A DNA stretch of 64,000 nt from Oscillospiraceae bacterium (GTDB taxonomy: Bacteria; Bacillota; Clostridia; Oscillospirales; Ruminococcaceae): contig JAGHIE010000014.1 of assembly GCA_017887325.1 (NCBI GenBank), forward strand, positions 1-64,000, read 5' to 3'. Below are positions 52,607 to 61,862 of the stretch, in pieces; position 1 is the first letter of the stretch, and every line of letters starts with the position of its first letter. The notes under the pieces are model-generated. The model saw only the letters and a program-made list of their open reading frames with translations, did not search any database and was not told where the DNA came from. The position numbers and the translations under genes are program-made.

Positions 52607-53419
52607 TTAGATAACGATACCTTCTCTTTCATCATCATCTAAAGAACTGGTTATTCCCATAACCACTAACATAATAACCATTAATATTAAACTCATGGCA
52701 GAACCCATATTAGGATTATAAGTGCTTCCTATAAATTGTTGTTCAATCAAGTCACCTATCATCATATTTTGTCCGCCACCTAGCATACGAGAAATTATAA
52801 ATGTAGAAACACTAGGTACAAATACCATTGTTATACCTGTTATAATCCCTGGTAAACTTAGAGGTAATAAAACTTTAATAACAACTTTAAATATATTACA
52901 GCCCAAATCTTGTGCTGCTTCAATCACAGAATTATCAATCTTAGCCATAATTGAATATAATGGCAAAACCATAAATGGCAAATAGTTATACACCATACCT
53001 AAAACAACAGCTCCTGGTGTATTTATCATTTGTACAGGACCTATATTAAATAAACCTAAAAATTTATTTATTAAACCTTCATTTTCAAGTAAAGTCATCC
53101 ACGCATATGTTCTAAGCAAGAAACTCATCCACATCGGTAACATCAATAACAACATTGATGTTCTTTGATAGTTATCGCTTGCTCTTGATAAAATATATGC
53201 TAATGGAAATGATATAAAAAAACAAATTATTGTAGCAATTATCGCTAAATTAATTGACTTTATAAATATCGGTGTATATTGACTTATTTTTTCTATGTTT
53301 TCAAAAGTAAAACTTCCTCCACTTGTTGTGAAAGCAAAATACACCATTATACCCAATGGTACTATTACAAAAATAATCATCCATAATAAGTATGGAAAGG
53401 AAATAGATTTTTTAAGCAT
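52607..53419 (-). CDS. potB: Polyamine ABC transporter permease PotB
   Basis: A 270-aa permease with six hydrophobic segments, MLLLPMWMSFLLRTYAW, and the EAA loop EAAQDLGCNIFKVVIKVLLPLS. It pairs with PotC to form the membrane channel. It begins 3 bp after potA. Confidence 0.93.
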   Translation of the reverse strand: MLKKSISFPYLLWMIIFVIVPLGIMVYFAFTTSGGSFTFENIEKISQYTPIFIKSINLAIIATIICFFISFPLAYILSRASDNYQRTSMLLLMLPMWMSFLLRTYAWMTLLENEGLINKFLGLFNIGPVQMINTPGAVVLGMVYNYLPFMVLPLYSIMAKIDNSVIEAAQDLGCNIFKVVIKVLLPLSLPGIITGITMVFVPSVSTFIISRMLGGGQNMMIGDLIEQQFIGSTYNPNMGSAMSLILMVIMLVVMGITSSLDDDEREGIVI

Positions 53420-53422
53420 TTT

Positions 53423-54829
53423 CTATTCCCCCTTTACTTCAAGTGGGCTAATTTTTATACTGTCAAAATTAAATTTAATACCAATATCTGTTGCTATTTG
53501 TTCATCATTCATAGAATGTATTAATAAGTTAACAGCTTCTTGTGTTTCTTTATGAGTTGCCCATACTATCATTTCATTATAAGCACCTTTATACACCATA
53601 GATTCTAGATAAACAATCATATCAGCATGGTCTTCTGAAACAACTTGGATTTGTTTTGGATCTATTGTAAGTAAAACTTCTTGTCCTTCTTGCAATCCTA
53701 AGTTTTCTCTTGTAAATGTTATTCCTAAAAATTCTATTTCATTTTCAGATATAACTTTACCTTTAACTTTACTATCAAAATCATTAAACAATCTTTTCAT
53801 TATGTGAATATCATCAGGACCGAATGATAATCCAACTTCATTTCCTACTTCTTGATGTTTAGTTGTTTGGATTAACCATTCTACTCCGTTACATAAAACA
53901 GTAACTTCATAATGAACACCTTTAAACACAACATTTTCAACAACACCTGTCAACATGCTTGTGTTTGGTGCTACTATATTAACATCTTCTGGTCTTATAA
54001 CAACATCAACTGGAGCATTTTCACCAAATCCACTATCTACACAACAAAATTCTGAACCACTAAATTGTACTAGATAATCGTTTATCATAACACCATCAAA
54101 AATATTACTTTCTCCAATAAAGTCTGCTACGAACGCATTTTTAGGTTCATTATATATATCTTCTGGAGTTCCTATTTGTTGAATTTCTCCGTCTTTCATT
54201 ACAACAATTGTATCTGACATTGCTAAAGCTTCTTCTTGGTCATGAGTTACATACACAAATGTTATACCCAATTGTTGTTGTATATTTTTAAGCTCTATTT
54301 GCATTTCTTTTCTAAGTTTTAAGTCTAATGCTCCTAAAGGTTCATCTAGCAACAAAATTTTAGGGTGATTAACCAAAGCTCTTGCAATTGCAACACGCTG
54401 TTGTTGTCCACCTGATAATTTTGTTATTCTACGCTTTTCAAATCCCTTTAAGTTTACTATTTCAAGCATTTTTCTAACTTTTTGGTCTATTTCTTTTTTA
54501 TCCATTTTCTTAACTTTAAGACCAAAAGCTACATTATCATACACATTTAAATGTGGGAATAATGCGTATCTTTGGAAAACAGTATTAATAGGTCGTTTAT
54601 ATGCTGGAACATCGTTTATGCGTTTTCCCTCAAAATAAACATCACCTTGTTCTGCTGATGCGAAACCACCTATTATTCTTAAAGTAGTAGTTTTACCGCA
54701 ACCAGATGGGCCTAAAAAAGTAACAAATTCTTTATCTCTAATATAAAGATTTACATTATCTAATATTTTTTCCCCATCATATGACAAAGTGATGTTTTTA
54801 AGTTCCATTAATTTATTTTCTGTGCTCAT
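53423..54829 (-). CDS. potA: Polyamine ABC transporter ATPase PotA
   Basis: A 468-aa ATPase, longer than the usual ~370 aa because the C-terminal TOBE region is doubled. Walker A is [16 protein letters not shown], signature LSGGQQQR, Walker [18 protein letters not shown]-loop THDQEE. Residues ~240-468 are two regulatory beta domains. It is the first gene of potABCD. The SD is GGGGG, 8 bases before ATG, and lies at the end of the structured leader, so translation may be controlled by that RNA. Confidence 0.93.
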   Translation of the reverse strand: MSTENKLMELKNITLSYDGEKILDNVNLYIRDKEFVTFLGPSGCGKTTTLRIIGGFASAEQGDVYFEGKRINDVPAYKRPINTVFQRYALFPHLNVYDNVAFGLKVKKMDKKEIDQKVRKMLEIVNLKGFEKRRITKLSGGQQQRVAIARALVNHPKILLLDEPLGALDLKLRKEMQIELKNIQQQLGITFVYVTHDQEEALAMSDTIVVMKDGEIQQIGTPEDIYNEPKNAFVADFIGESNIFDGVMINDYLVQFSGSEFCCVDSGFGENAPVDVVIRPEDVNIVAPNTSMLTGVVENVVFKGVHYEVTVLCNGVEWLIQTTKHQEVGNEVGLSFGPDDIHIMKRLFNDFDSKVKGKVISENEIEFLGITFTRENLGLQEGQEVLLTIDPKQIQVVSEDHADMIVYLESMVYKGAYNEMIVWATHKETQEAVNLLIHSMNDEQIATDIGIKFNFDSIKISPLEVKGE

Positions 54830-54837
54830 TATTGTAT

Positions 54838-54990
54838 CCCCCTTTGCGGAATTTAGTTATCAATACACACTAATGAAAAATTTTAGTGCTATGCAAAACT
54901 TTGCACTTGTAACCCCCAATAGCTTTTGTATCACCGCCCGCAAAAGGCTGTTTCGTTGCAAAACACAGTGAACATACGCTATTGATTTTT
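54838..54990 (-). ncRNA. Structured leader RNA of potABCD, unclassified candidate riboswitch
   Basis: A GC-rich island in an AT-rich 410-bp gap, read leftward. Helices: CAATAGC/GCTATTG (54978-54984 with 54917-54923); GTA..TCACTG / CGGTGATAC (54966-54977 with 54928-54936); TGTTT/AAACA (54961-54965 with 54949-54953). The loop TTTGCGG (54938-54944) is perfectly complementary to CCGCAAA (54843-54849), which abuts the potA SD (54838-54842). CC 54946-54947 can extend onto two of the SD Gs. Two exclusive hairpins, AGTGC/GCACT and CACTAA/TTAGTG (54868-54888), lie between. It matches none of the common riboswitch consensus sequences I know. The ligand is unknown; polyamine sensing is a guess from the gene. 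Confidence 0.6.
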
Positions 54991-55018
54991 TTAAATAGAC
55001 ACAAAAATAACAATTATA

Positions 55019-55047
55019 AATATATATTTTATTTACATAAAAGTCAA
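55019..55047 (-). promoter_or_regulatory. Promoter of potABCD
   Basis: On the minus strand TTGACT (55042-55047) and TATATT (55019-55024) are 17 bases apart. The start would be near 55012, giving a 180-base leader that holds the structured RNA. Confidence 0.6.
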
Positions 55048-55190
55048 GTATTTTTAAAAAAATAAACTTTAAAATATCAATTTTTTTCTTTATTTTTACT
55101 GAAATTTACATATTATTTTTAAAAATATAACTATTATCCTTTGTTTTTCTTTTATTTTGTCTTTTTATCTCTATTTTTCAACAAACAAAC
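55048..55190. other. AT-rich spacer, nothing recognised
   Basis: This is the rest of the long gap between potA and the malic enzyme gene. It is very T/A-rich with no reading frame, repeat or structure that I can support. Confidence 0.6.
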
Positions 55191-55226
55191 AAAAAACAGT
55201 CAATAATATTTTATTGACTGTTTTTT
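55191..55226 (-). terminator. Terminator of the malic enzyme gene
   Basis: AAAAAACAGTCAATAA / TTATTGACTGTTTTTT has a 4-base loop and lies 14 bp after the stop codon on the minus strand. Confidence 0.88.
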
Positions 55227-55240
55227 ACTCTAATTTTTAA

Positions 55241-56392
55241 TTATTTAACTGCATCTGCAACAGCTTTTGCAACATTCTCTGCAACTTTTTTATTAAATGC
55301 ATCTGGTAAAATATATTCTGGATTTAATTCTTCATCGCTAATTATACTAGCAATACCATATGCAGCTGAAACTTTCATTTCGTCTGTAATATCTGTTGCT
55401 CTACTTTCTAATGCACCTTTAAATATACCAGGAAATGCTAAAACATTGTTAATTTGGTTAGGATAGTCACTTCTACCTGTACCTACTATATAAGCACCTG
55501 CTGCTTTAGCTTCATCTGGTAATATTTCTGGAACTGGATTTGCCATAGCAAAGATAATAGGTTTATCATTCATAACTTTTATCATATCACCAGTTAATAA
55601 ATTTGGTCTTGATACACCAATAAACACATCAGCTCCAACTAAAGCATCTTTTAATAAACCTTTTCTGTTTTCTTTATTTGTTACTTCTGCCATAGCTGAT
55701 TGTGCTTCATTCATGTACTCAGCACCTCTATATAAAATACCATCTTTATCACACATAATGATATTTCCAACACCTAATAATTGCATAAATTTAGCAATAG
55801 CTATACCAGCTGCACCTGCTCCATTTATAACTAATTCTAGCTCTGATAAATCTTTTTTAATTAATTTAGCACTATTAATTAAAGCAGCACCAACAACAAT
55901 TGCAGTACCATGTTGGTCATCATGGAATACTGGAATATTTAATTTTTCTTTTAATTGTTTTTCAATTTCAAAACATCTTGGTGCAGAAATATCTTCTAAG
56001 TTTATACCACCAAAGCTTAGTCCAATTAGTTCAATTGTTCTAACTATTTCATCAACATCTTTTGAATTAACACATAAAGGAATAGCATCAACATCTGCAA
56101 ATTCTTTAAATAAACTACATTTACCTTCCATAACAGGCATAGCAGCTTGAGGTCCTATATCACCTAAACCTAATACAGCTGTACCATCTGTGATAACTGC
56201 AACTAAATTACCTTTTCTTGTATATTTATATGCTAAAGAAGGGTCTTTTTCTATTTCTAAGCAAGGAGCAGCAACACCTGGTGTATAAGCTACTGACAAC
56301 TCATCTCTGTTTGTAACCTTAGCTCTAGAAATTACTTCTATTTTTCCTCCCCATTCTTCATGTTTTAGTAATGCTTTTTGATTTATATCCAT
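55241..56392 (-). CDS. Malic enzyme (NAD(P)-dependent oxaloacetate-decarboxylating malate dehydrogenase)
   Basis: A 383-aa short-form malic enzyme. SVAYTPGVAAPCLEI and NLVAVITDGTAVLGLGDIGPQAAMPVMEGK (in two parts) are the substrate signatures. FHDDQHGTAIVVGAAL and the nucleotide motif VINGAGAAGIAIAKF (about 187-201) follow. It turns malate into pyruvate and CO2 with reduction of NAD(P). No phosphotransacetylase tail is attached. It follows the PHP gene by 17 bp in the same direction. Confidence 0.93.
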   Translation of the reverse strand: MDINQKALLKHEEWGGKIEVISRAKVTNRDELSVAYTPGVAAPCLEIEKDPSLAYKYTRKGNLVAVITDGTAVLGLGDIGPQAAMPVMEGKCSLFKEFADVDAIPLCVNSKDVDEIVRTIELIGLSFGGINLEDISAPRCFEIEKQLKEKLNIPVFHDDQHGTAIVVGAALINSAKLIKKDLSELELVINGAGAAGIAIAKFMQLLGVGNIIMCDKDGILYRGAEYMNEAQSAMAEVTNKENRKGLLKDALVGADVFIGVSRPNLLTGDMIKVMNDKPIIFAMANPVPEILPDEAKAAGAYIVGTGRSDYPNQINNVLAFPGIFKGALESRATDITDEMKVSAAYGIASIISDEELNPEYILPDAFNKKVAENVAKAVADAVK

Positions 56393-56409
56393 AAATCTTC
56401 CTCCATATA

Positions 56410-57258
56410 TTATTTATATATTTCCATCAATTCTTTTTTCTTCATAAGTAATTGTTCTAACATTTCACCATTAGAATACCTATTTCCAAGAGGTGTTGGC
56501 TTACTAGTGTAATAACCATGAAAATCTGAACCACCTGTTATAATTAAATTATTTTCTTTAGCTATGTCTAACAAAAGAGGTTCTTGTTCTTTTTTGCATC
56601 TGCTATGATAAACTTCTACACCATCAATTAATTTTTTTGTTGCCAATTCTTGTAATAGTTCTATACTATCATAATCATATGGGTGAGCCAAAACAACTAC
56701 ACCTTGTGATTGATGAACCAAATCTATTACATCATAAACATCAGGATAAGTCAAGGGAATATATGCAACTCCTGTTTTTGAATTAAATAATTCAGCATAT
56801 AAACTTCCATATATCTTTGTTGTATAACCTTGTTTCATCAATGTGTGTATTATGTGTTGTTTGTATATAGGTAAACCATCTGGTCTATTTTTTTTCACAT
56901 CTTCAAGTGTTATAGGAAAATATTTACCTATAATATCAATCATTTGTTTAGATATTTCTTTTCTTTGTTGCATTATATTTAAACAATGACTTTCTAATCT
57001 ATCTGGTTTTTCTGGCATATAACATAAAATATGAACTTTTCTGTTTCTTTTATAATCCCAACTAGATAACTCTATTCCTGGAATTAATTTTATGTCGTAT
57101 CTTTGAGCCAATATTTTTGCTCTATTCAACGAACTTATTGTATCGTGGTCAGTAATTGATAAAAAATTAAGTCCTATTTTTTGTGCTAACTGCATCACAT
57201 CTTCTATACCTTCAGAACCATCTGACATTCTTGTATGACAATGCAAATCACCTATCAT
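56410..57258 (-). CDS. PHP-domain phosphoesterase (RNase AM/YciV type)
   Basis: A 282-aa metal-dependent phosphoesterase. GDLHCHTRMSDG (about 3-14) and SITDHDTISSL (about 35-45) hold the first metal ligands; GIELSSW, VVLAHPYDYD and the end GGSDFHGYY give the rest of the PHP site. In E. coli, YciV is a 5'-3' exonuclease on RNA and nucleotide 3',5'-bisphosphates. The start at 57258 fits the GGGGG site at 7 bases; the ATG at 57264 is too close to it. Confidence 0.85.
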   Translation of the reverse strand: MIGDLHCHTRMSDGSEGIEDVMQLAQKIGLNFLSITDHDTISSLNRAKILAQRYDIKLIPGIELSSWDYKRNRKVHILCYMPEKPDRLESHCLNIMQQRKEISKQMIDIIGKYFPITLEDVKKNRPDGLPIYKQHIIHTLMKQGYTTKIYGSLYAELFNSKTGVAYIPLTYPDVYDVIDLVHQSQGVVVLAHPYDYDSIELLQELATKKLIDGVEVYHSRCKKEQEPLLLDIAKENNLIITGGSDFHGYYTSKPTPLGNRYSNGEMLEQLLMKKKELMEIYK

Positions 57259-57292
57259 AATCATACCCCCTCAAATCTCTACATAAAATGAC

Positions 57293-57321
57293 AAAAAGAC
57301 AGACTAATAGCCTGTCTTTTT
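57293..57321 (-). terminator. Terminator of the flavo-diiron protein gene
   Basis: AAAAAGACAG / CTGTCTTTTT has a 9-base loop and lies just after the stop codon on the minus strand. Confidence 0.78.
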
Positions 57322-57324
57322 AGG

Positions 57325-58527
57325 TTATAAAGAGTTAGCAAAAGCTTTACCAAATTCTTCAGCTTTATCTAAATCTTCTGAACTTGGTACAAAAGTAACT
57401 CTAAAATCTTCATCGTATATTTTTGTTTTTAATGATGTTAATCTAGCTTTGATATTTGCTACAGCTTCACCACTCCAACCATAAGAACCAAATAATGCTA
57501 CAGGTCTTTTTGCTATATTTATAGCATCTGTATGAGCCAATAACATATATACTGGTGGAACTGCATCTCTGTTTAATGTAGGTGAACCTATTAAGAATGC
57601 ATCACAATCGTTTAATAATGCACCTAACTCATTCATATCATTTTTAATTATGTCATAAGTATCTACTTTTGCTTGAGGCAACACTTCTTTGATACCTTTT
57701 GCTATTCTCTCAGCGATCATAGCTGTGTTTCCATAAGCTGAGCAGTAAAAAATAGGAATTATTTTTTCTTCTCTAACTTGTGGTGTGCTCCAGTCAATAT
57801 ACTTCTTAATACATTCATCAATTAATCCATCTTTTGTCAAAACTGGACCATGACTTGGACATACAAACTCTAAATCCAAATCTTTTATTTTCTCATAACC
57901 TTTTAACACATATGGTTTAAATGGTCCAAATATAGCTGAATAATAACCTAAAAATGCTTTATCATAATCTTCTTTATAAGCAATTGCTGTATCTAATACT
58001 TCTGGCTCACAATAATGGCTTCCTAAGTAATCACAACTAAATAATACTTTATCTTCTACAGCATAAGTAAACATTGAGTCTGGCCAATGTAAAAATGGTG
58101 CGTTAATAAATTTTAATGTTTTACCACCCAAATCAAGCTCTTCACCATCTTTTACAACTTTAACATTTAAGTCTTTTTTATTTGTAATATTTTTCAAATA
58201 CAAAGAACCTGCTTGAGAAGAAATGATAGTAATATCTGGCATTAAATCCAATAGTTTTTCAATAGCACCAGAATGGTCTGGTTCATTGTGGTTCATGATA
58301 AGATAATCTATTTTTTCAATATGTGCAATACCTTTTATATTTGATAAAAATGATTCTAAATAATCTTTATGAACTGCTTCGATTAAAGCTGTTTTTTCTT
58401 GTCCTTTAACTAAATATGAGTTATAACTTGTACCAAAATCTGTTGTCATAACTATATCAAATACTCTTAAATTAGGATTTAATACCCCAACAGAATAAAT
58501 ATCTTTAACAAGTTCTTTATAAAACAT
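57325..58527 (-). CDS. FprA family flavo-diiron protein
   Basis: A 400-aa A-type flavoprotein that reduces O2 to water or NO to N2O in anaerobes. The N-terminal beta-lactamase-like domain holds the diiron ligands: NHNEPDHSGAIE (about 79-90), FLHWPDSM, SCDYLGSHYC and CPSHGPV. The C-terminal flavodoxin domain (about 245-400) starts FYCSAYGNTAMIAERIA and has GSPTLN and GSYGWSGEA. ATG at 58527 is chosen, with GGAGGT 7 bases upstream. It needs a rubredoxin or reductase partner, not adjacent. Confidence 0.94.
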   Translation of the reverse strand: MFYKELVKDIYSVGVLNPNLRVFDIVMTTDFGTSYNSYLVKGQEKTALIEAVHKDYLESFLSNIKGIAHIEKIDYLIMNHNEPDHSGAIEKLLDLMPDITIISSQAGSLYLKNITNKKDLNVKVVKDGEELDLGGKTLKFINAPFLHWPDSMFTYAVEDKVLFSCDYLGSHYCEPEVLDTAIAYKEDYDKAFLGYYSAIFGPFKPYVLKGYEKIKDLDLEFVCPSHGPVLTKDGLIDECIKKYIDWSTPQVREEKIIPIFYCSAYGNTAMIAERIAKGIKEVLPQAKVDTYDIIKNDMNELGALLNDCDAFLIGSPTLNRDAVPPVYMLLAHTDAINIAKRPVALFGSYGWSGEAVANIKARLTSLKTKIYDEDFRVTFVPSSEDLDKAEEFGKAFANSL

Positions 58528-58676
58528 TATAATTACCTCCAAAAATATCTCATAACTAATTACAATACATCTTACAATTAACTTATTATATTATACACTT
58601 TTTGTTAATATTTTACTAGTATTAATATGTAACTTTATTTTTAATAAAGGACACCTTTTTTGTGCATTATATGCAT

Positions 58677-58705
58677 TTGAATATAATTATATTTTTTGAT
58701 ATAAT
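58677..58705 (+). promoter_or_regulatory. Promoter of the M42 peptidase gene
   Basis: TTGAAT (58677-58682) and TATAAT (58700-58705) are 17 bases apart, 30 bp before the start codon. Confidence 0.65.
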
Positions 58706-58735
58706 TTATAAAAAACACCTAAGGAGATTTTATTT

Positions 58736-59770
58736 ATGAATATCGAAAACTATAAATCTTATCTATTTAAAACAATACATGAAATATTTTCTATAGATAG
58801 TCCAAGTGGTTATTATAAAAACATTATGCCTAAAATAAAAGAATATGCAGACAATTTAGGTTTTAAATTTGAAACAATTCAAAAAGGTTGTGGAATTATA
58901 ACAGTAGATGGCAAAAATAATGACAAAACTGTTATGTTATCTGCTCATGTTGATACTTTAGGTTTAATGGTTAGATCTATATCAAGTGATGGTACTTTAA
59001 AATTCACAAAAGTTGGTGGTCCAATCATGCCTACACTTGACGGTGAATACTGTAAAATAATTACTCGTGATGAAAAAACATATACAGGTACTATTATTTC
59101 TGATAGTCCTGCAGTTCATGTTCACCCAAATGCAACAACTGAAACTCGTGATGAAGATCACATGCACATAAGAATTGATGAAATTGTAAAAAATAAAGAA
59201 GATGTTTTGGCTTTAGGTATTAACACTGGTGATTATATTGCAATTGACCCTAAAACAACTATTACTCCTAGCGAATTCTTAAAATCAAGATTTATTGACG
59301 ATAAAGCTAGTGTTTGCTGTTTATTAACCTTATTAAAAATTATGAAAGACAATAACATTACTCCAAAATATAAAACAAAAATCTTCTTTTCAGTTTATGA
59401 AGAAGTAGGTCATGGCGCTTCTTATGTTCCTGAAGATGTTAGCGAAATTTTAGCAGTTGATATGGGATGTATTGGTCTTGATTTAAATTGTACTGAATAT
59501 GATGTGTCTATTTGTGCAAAAGACTCTAATGGTCCTTATGACTATGATTTAACTACTAAATTAATAAATTTAGCAAAAGAAAACAATTTAGATTATGTAG
59601 TTGATATATATCCTAGATATGGCTCTGATGTTGGTGCTTGTCTAAGTGGCGGCAATAATGTTAAAGGTGCTTTAATAGGTCCTGGAGTTCATGCTTCACA
59701 TGGTATGGAGAGAACACACTACAAAGCATTAGAAAACACAATCAAACTTTTAATTGCATATTTACAATAA
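58736..59770 (+). CDS. M42 family metallo-aminopeptidase
   Basis: A 344-aa M42 peptidase. The metal ligands appear in LSAHVDTLGLMVR (His, about 66), SRFIDDKASVCCLLT (Asp), YEEVGHGAS (Glu-Glu) and DMGCIGLD; GSDVGACLSGG and GPGVHASHGMERTH close the site. Family members form large cytoplasmic tetrahedral aminopeptidases that finish peptide breakdown. AAGGAG precedes the start. It is followed by the DAHP synthase gene with its own promoter. Confidence 0.9.
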   Translation: MNIENYKSYLFKTIHEIFSIDSPSGYYKNIMPKIKEYADNLGFKFETIQKGCGIITVDGKNNDKTVMLSAHVDTLGLMVRSISSDGTLKFTKVGGPIMPTLDGEYCKIITRDEKTYTGTIISDSPAVHVHPNATTETRDEDHMHIRIDEIVKNKEDVLALGINTGDYIAIDPKTTITPSEFLKSRFIDDKASVCCLLTLLKIMKDNNITPKYKTKIFFSVYEEVGHGASYVPEDVSEILAVDMGCIGLDLNCTEYDVSICAKDSNGPYDYDLTTKLINLAKENNLDYVVDIYPRYGSDVGACLSGGNNVKGALIGPGVHASHGMERTHYKALENTIKLLIAYLQ

Positions 59771-59772
59771 TT

Positions 59773-59801
59773 TTGACATTATAATTCATTTATAATATAA
59801 T
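59773..59801 (+). promoter_or_regulatory. Consensus promoter of the DAHP synthase gene
   Basis: TTGACA (59773-59778) and TATAAT (59796-59801) are exactly 17 bases apart, both perfect consensus. There is no trp/T-box leader. Confidence 0.8.
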
Positions 59802-59837
59802 AATATTTAATACTTATATAAAAAAGGGGGATTTTTT

Positions 59838-60872
59838 ATGAGTTTTAAATTTAATCAAGTACTTCCAACTCCAGAAGAAATTATTAAACAATTTCCTGTT
59901 GATGAAGTAACTTCAAAGATTAAAGAAGAAAATGATAATAAAATCAAAGAGGTATTAGAGGGTAAATCTGACAAATTTTTAGTTATTGTAGGTCCATGTT
60001 CTGCTGATAACGAAGTAGCAGTTTGTGATTATATTGGTAGACTTAAAGTCGTAGCTGATAAAATCAAAGATAAAGTTATCGTTATCCCAAGAATATATAC
60101 AAACAAACCTCGTACAACAGGAGAAGGTTATAAAGGTATCGTTCATCAACCAGACCCTGAAAAAGAACCAGACTTATTAAATGGTCTTATTGCTATGAGA
60201 AAACTACATATACATGCTTTAAAACAATTTAATTTACCAATAGCTGATGAAATGTTATATCCAGAAAATTACAGTTATCTTGCTGATGTATTATCTTATG
60301 TTGCAATTGGTGCTCGTTCTGTTGAAAATCAACAACATAGATTAGTAGCAAGTGGTGTTGAAGTTCCTACTGGTATGAAAAACCCAACTAGTGGAGATTT
60401 TTCTGTAATGTTAAACTCTGTTATAGCAGCTCAATCAGGTCATAACTTCATATATAGAGGATACGATGTATCAACAAGTGGTAACCCTCATGCTCATGTT
60501 ATTTTAAGGGGAGCTGTTAACAAACATGGACAAGCTATCCCTAACTACCACTATGAAGATTTATTAAGACTTTTAGAAATGTACTCTAAATTAAACTTAA
60601 AAAATCAAGCTGCTATTATCGACTGTAACCATTCAAACTCAAATAAACAATATATGGAACAAATTCGTATTACAAAAGAAATTTTAAATAGCAGAAAACA
60701 TTCTTCAGATATTCATAACCTAGTTAAAGGTTTAATGATAGAAAGTTATATTGAAGGTGGATGTCAAAAAATTGGTGCCGAAAACCATATATATGGAAAA
60801 TCTATTACAGACCCATGCTTAGGTTTTGATGATACTGAAAAATTATTATATGAAATTGCTGAAAAATGCTAA
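59838..60872 (+). CDS. 3-deoxy-7-phosphoheptulonate synthase, class I (AroF/G/H type)
   Basis: A 344-aa enzyme of the first shikimate step (PEP + erythrose 4-phosphate). VIVGPCSADNE, VIPRIYTNKPRTTGEGYKG (split: YTNKPRTTGEGYKG), VGARSVENQQHR-like IGARSVENQQHR and CNHSNSNKQY are diagnostic. The class I alpha form with its N-terminal extension is usually feedback-inhibited by an aromatic amino acid; which one is not readable. GGGGG precedes the start. Confidence 0.94.
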   Translation: MSFKFNQVLPTPEEIIKQFPVDEVTSKIKEENDNKIKEVLEGKSDKFLVIVGPCSADNEVAVCDYIGRLKVVADKIKDKVIVIPRIYTNKPRTTGEGYKGIVHQPDPEKEPDLLNGLIAMRKLHIHALKQFNLPIADEMLYPENYSYLADVLSYVAIGARSVENQQHRLVASGVEVPTGMKNPTSGDFSVMLNSVIAAQSGHNFIYRGYDVSTSGNPHAHVILRGAVNKHGQAIPNYHYEDLLRLLEMYSKLNLKNQAAIIDCNHSNSNKQYMEQIRITKEILNSRKHSSDIHNLVKGLMIESYIEGGCQKIGAENHIYGKSITDPCLGFDDTEKLLYEIAEKC

Positions 60873-60874
60873 TA

Positions 60875-60906
60875 AAAAAGAACACGCAAAATTGCGTGTT
60901 CTTTTT
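60875..60906. terminator. Bidirectional terminator between DAHP synthase and lysO
   Basis: AAAAAGAACACGCAA / TTGCGTGTTCTTTTT with a 2-base loop. The two genes converge. Confidence 0.85.
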
Positions 60907-61510
60907 ACTTTAACAAGTTATACATCATAGGTATTATAAACGGAACTACTGCTGAACATAACATACCATTTATAACAGAAATTATTACAATGTCTTCCCT
61001 TGTATATTTCATTATCATAGGAAGCGTTGTATCTTCACTTGTTGCTCCAGCTGGTGCTATAACAGTATATTCATTTGTTATTTTAGCAATTATAGGTATT
61101 ATCATAAAAGAAATTATTTCTCTGAATAAATTACTCAAAAATGCTATTGTCCCCGCTTGAGCTCCTGCTAAATCAGAAACCAAAATACCAGATAAACTAT
61201 ACCAACCTAATCCACAAGAAATGGAAACTGTATCCGCAAATGTCATATTTAAAATAAATGCAGATACAAATCCACCAATTATAGACCCTACAATTATCCC
61301 AAAAGGTATAAATAATACTGTCAAATTATACTCTCTCATCTTTTTCAAAATGAGTTTATTTCCTCCAACAGCTATACCTACTGATAACATTAAAATATAT
61401 AATGTTATATTTGATATACTATCAAACATAATCACAATATTATCTGTAAATAAAAATAATCCACATAAAACTCCTACTATTAAAGCTAATATTGCTATTA
61501 TTACCATCAT
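60905..61510 (-). CDS. LysO family exporter, large (C-terminal) subunit
   Basis: A 201-aa membrane protein with six or seven helices. The SVGIAVGGNK, GLGWYSLSGILVSDLAG and APAGATSEDTTLPMIMKYT stretches are typical of LysO/YbjE lysine exporters. In E. coli LysO is one chain of about 300 aa; here the N-terminal third is a separate gene, overlapping by 4 bp (ATGA). Lysine export is inferred from family. Confidence 0.85.
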   Translation of the reverse strand: MMVIIAILALIVGVLCGLFLFTDNIVIMFDSISNITLYILMLSVGIAVGGNKLILKKMREYNLTVLFIPFGIIVGSIIGGFVSAFILNMTFADTVSISCGLGWYSLSGILVSDLAGAQAGTIAFLSNLFREIISFMIIPIIAKITNEYTVIAPAGATSEDTTLPMIMKYTREDIVIISVINGMLCSAVVPFIIPMMYNLLK

Positions 61511-61806
61511 TCTTCAATCTCTCCCTCATGTTTTTTAACATCAGTTTTCTTTAAGTATTTTTCTGTAAGAATATATACAAAAATAACTGAAAACAAGATT
61601 GGAACTATTGCAAGAATTAAACTTGATAATCCTATTTCTGATATTTCTTTTAAAAAATTATCTCTACTACCTAATTTTACCCCCATAGAAAAAATTAGTA
61701 TTGCTACACACACTACTTGTAAATGTTGATTTTTCTTATGCCATTTTTCTGGAAATATTTTTAAACCAATTATTATACCTATAACCATAATAATTATTAC
61801 TGTCAT
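61507..61806 (-). CDS. LysO family exporter, small (N-terminal) subunit
   Basis: A 99-aa membrane protein with three helices (GIIIGLKIFP, ILIFSMGVKLGSRDNF, ILAIVPILFSVIFVY), matching the N-terminal part of LysO. It ends ATGA over the start of the large subunit, so the two are coupled and probably assemble as one transporter. The 4-bp overlap looks like a normal two-gene layout, not a recent frameshift. GGAGGG precedes the start. Confidence 0.8.
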   Translation of the reverse strand: MTVIIIMVIGIIIGLKIFPEKWHKKNQHLQVVCVAILIFSMGVKLGSRDNFLKEISEIGLSSLILAIVPILFSVIFVYILTEKYLKKTDVKKHEGEIEE

Positions 61807-61824
61807 ATGTTTTTACCCTCCATA

Positions 61825-61857
61825 AAAAATAGGACTAAATATTTAGTCCTATCTTTA
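61825..61857 (-). terminator. Terminator of the PASTA protein gene
   Basis: ATAGGACTAAAT / ATTTAGTCCTAT is a perfect palindrome with T-run TTTTTT on the minus strand, between the PASTA gene and the lysO pair. Confidence 0.8.
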
Positions 61858-61862
61858 TTTTT

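Noticed and set aside
54789-54971. 60-codon plus-strand frame over the potA leader
   Set aside because: No ribosome binding site; it runs antisense over the structured leader and the start of potA, so it is a shadow.
60905-61806. LysO pair as a frameshifted pseudogene
   Set aside because: The two genes overlap by a clean ATGA, and the small gene has its own ribosome binding site, so a designed split is more likely.
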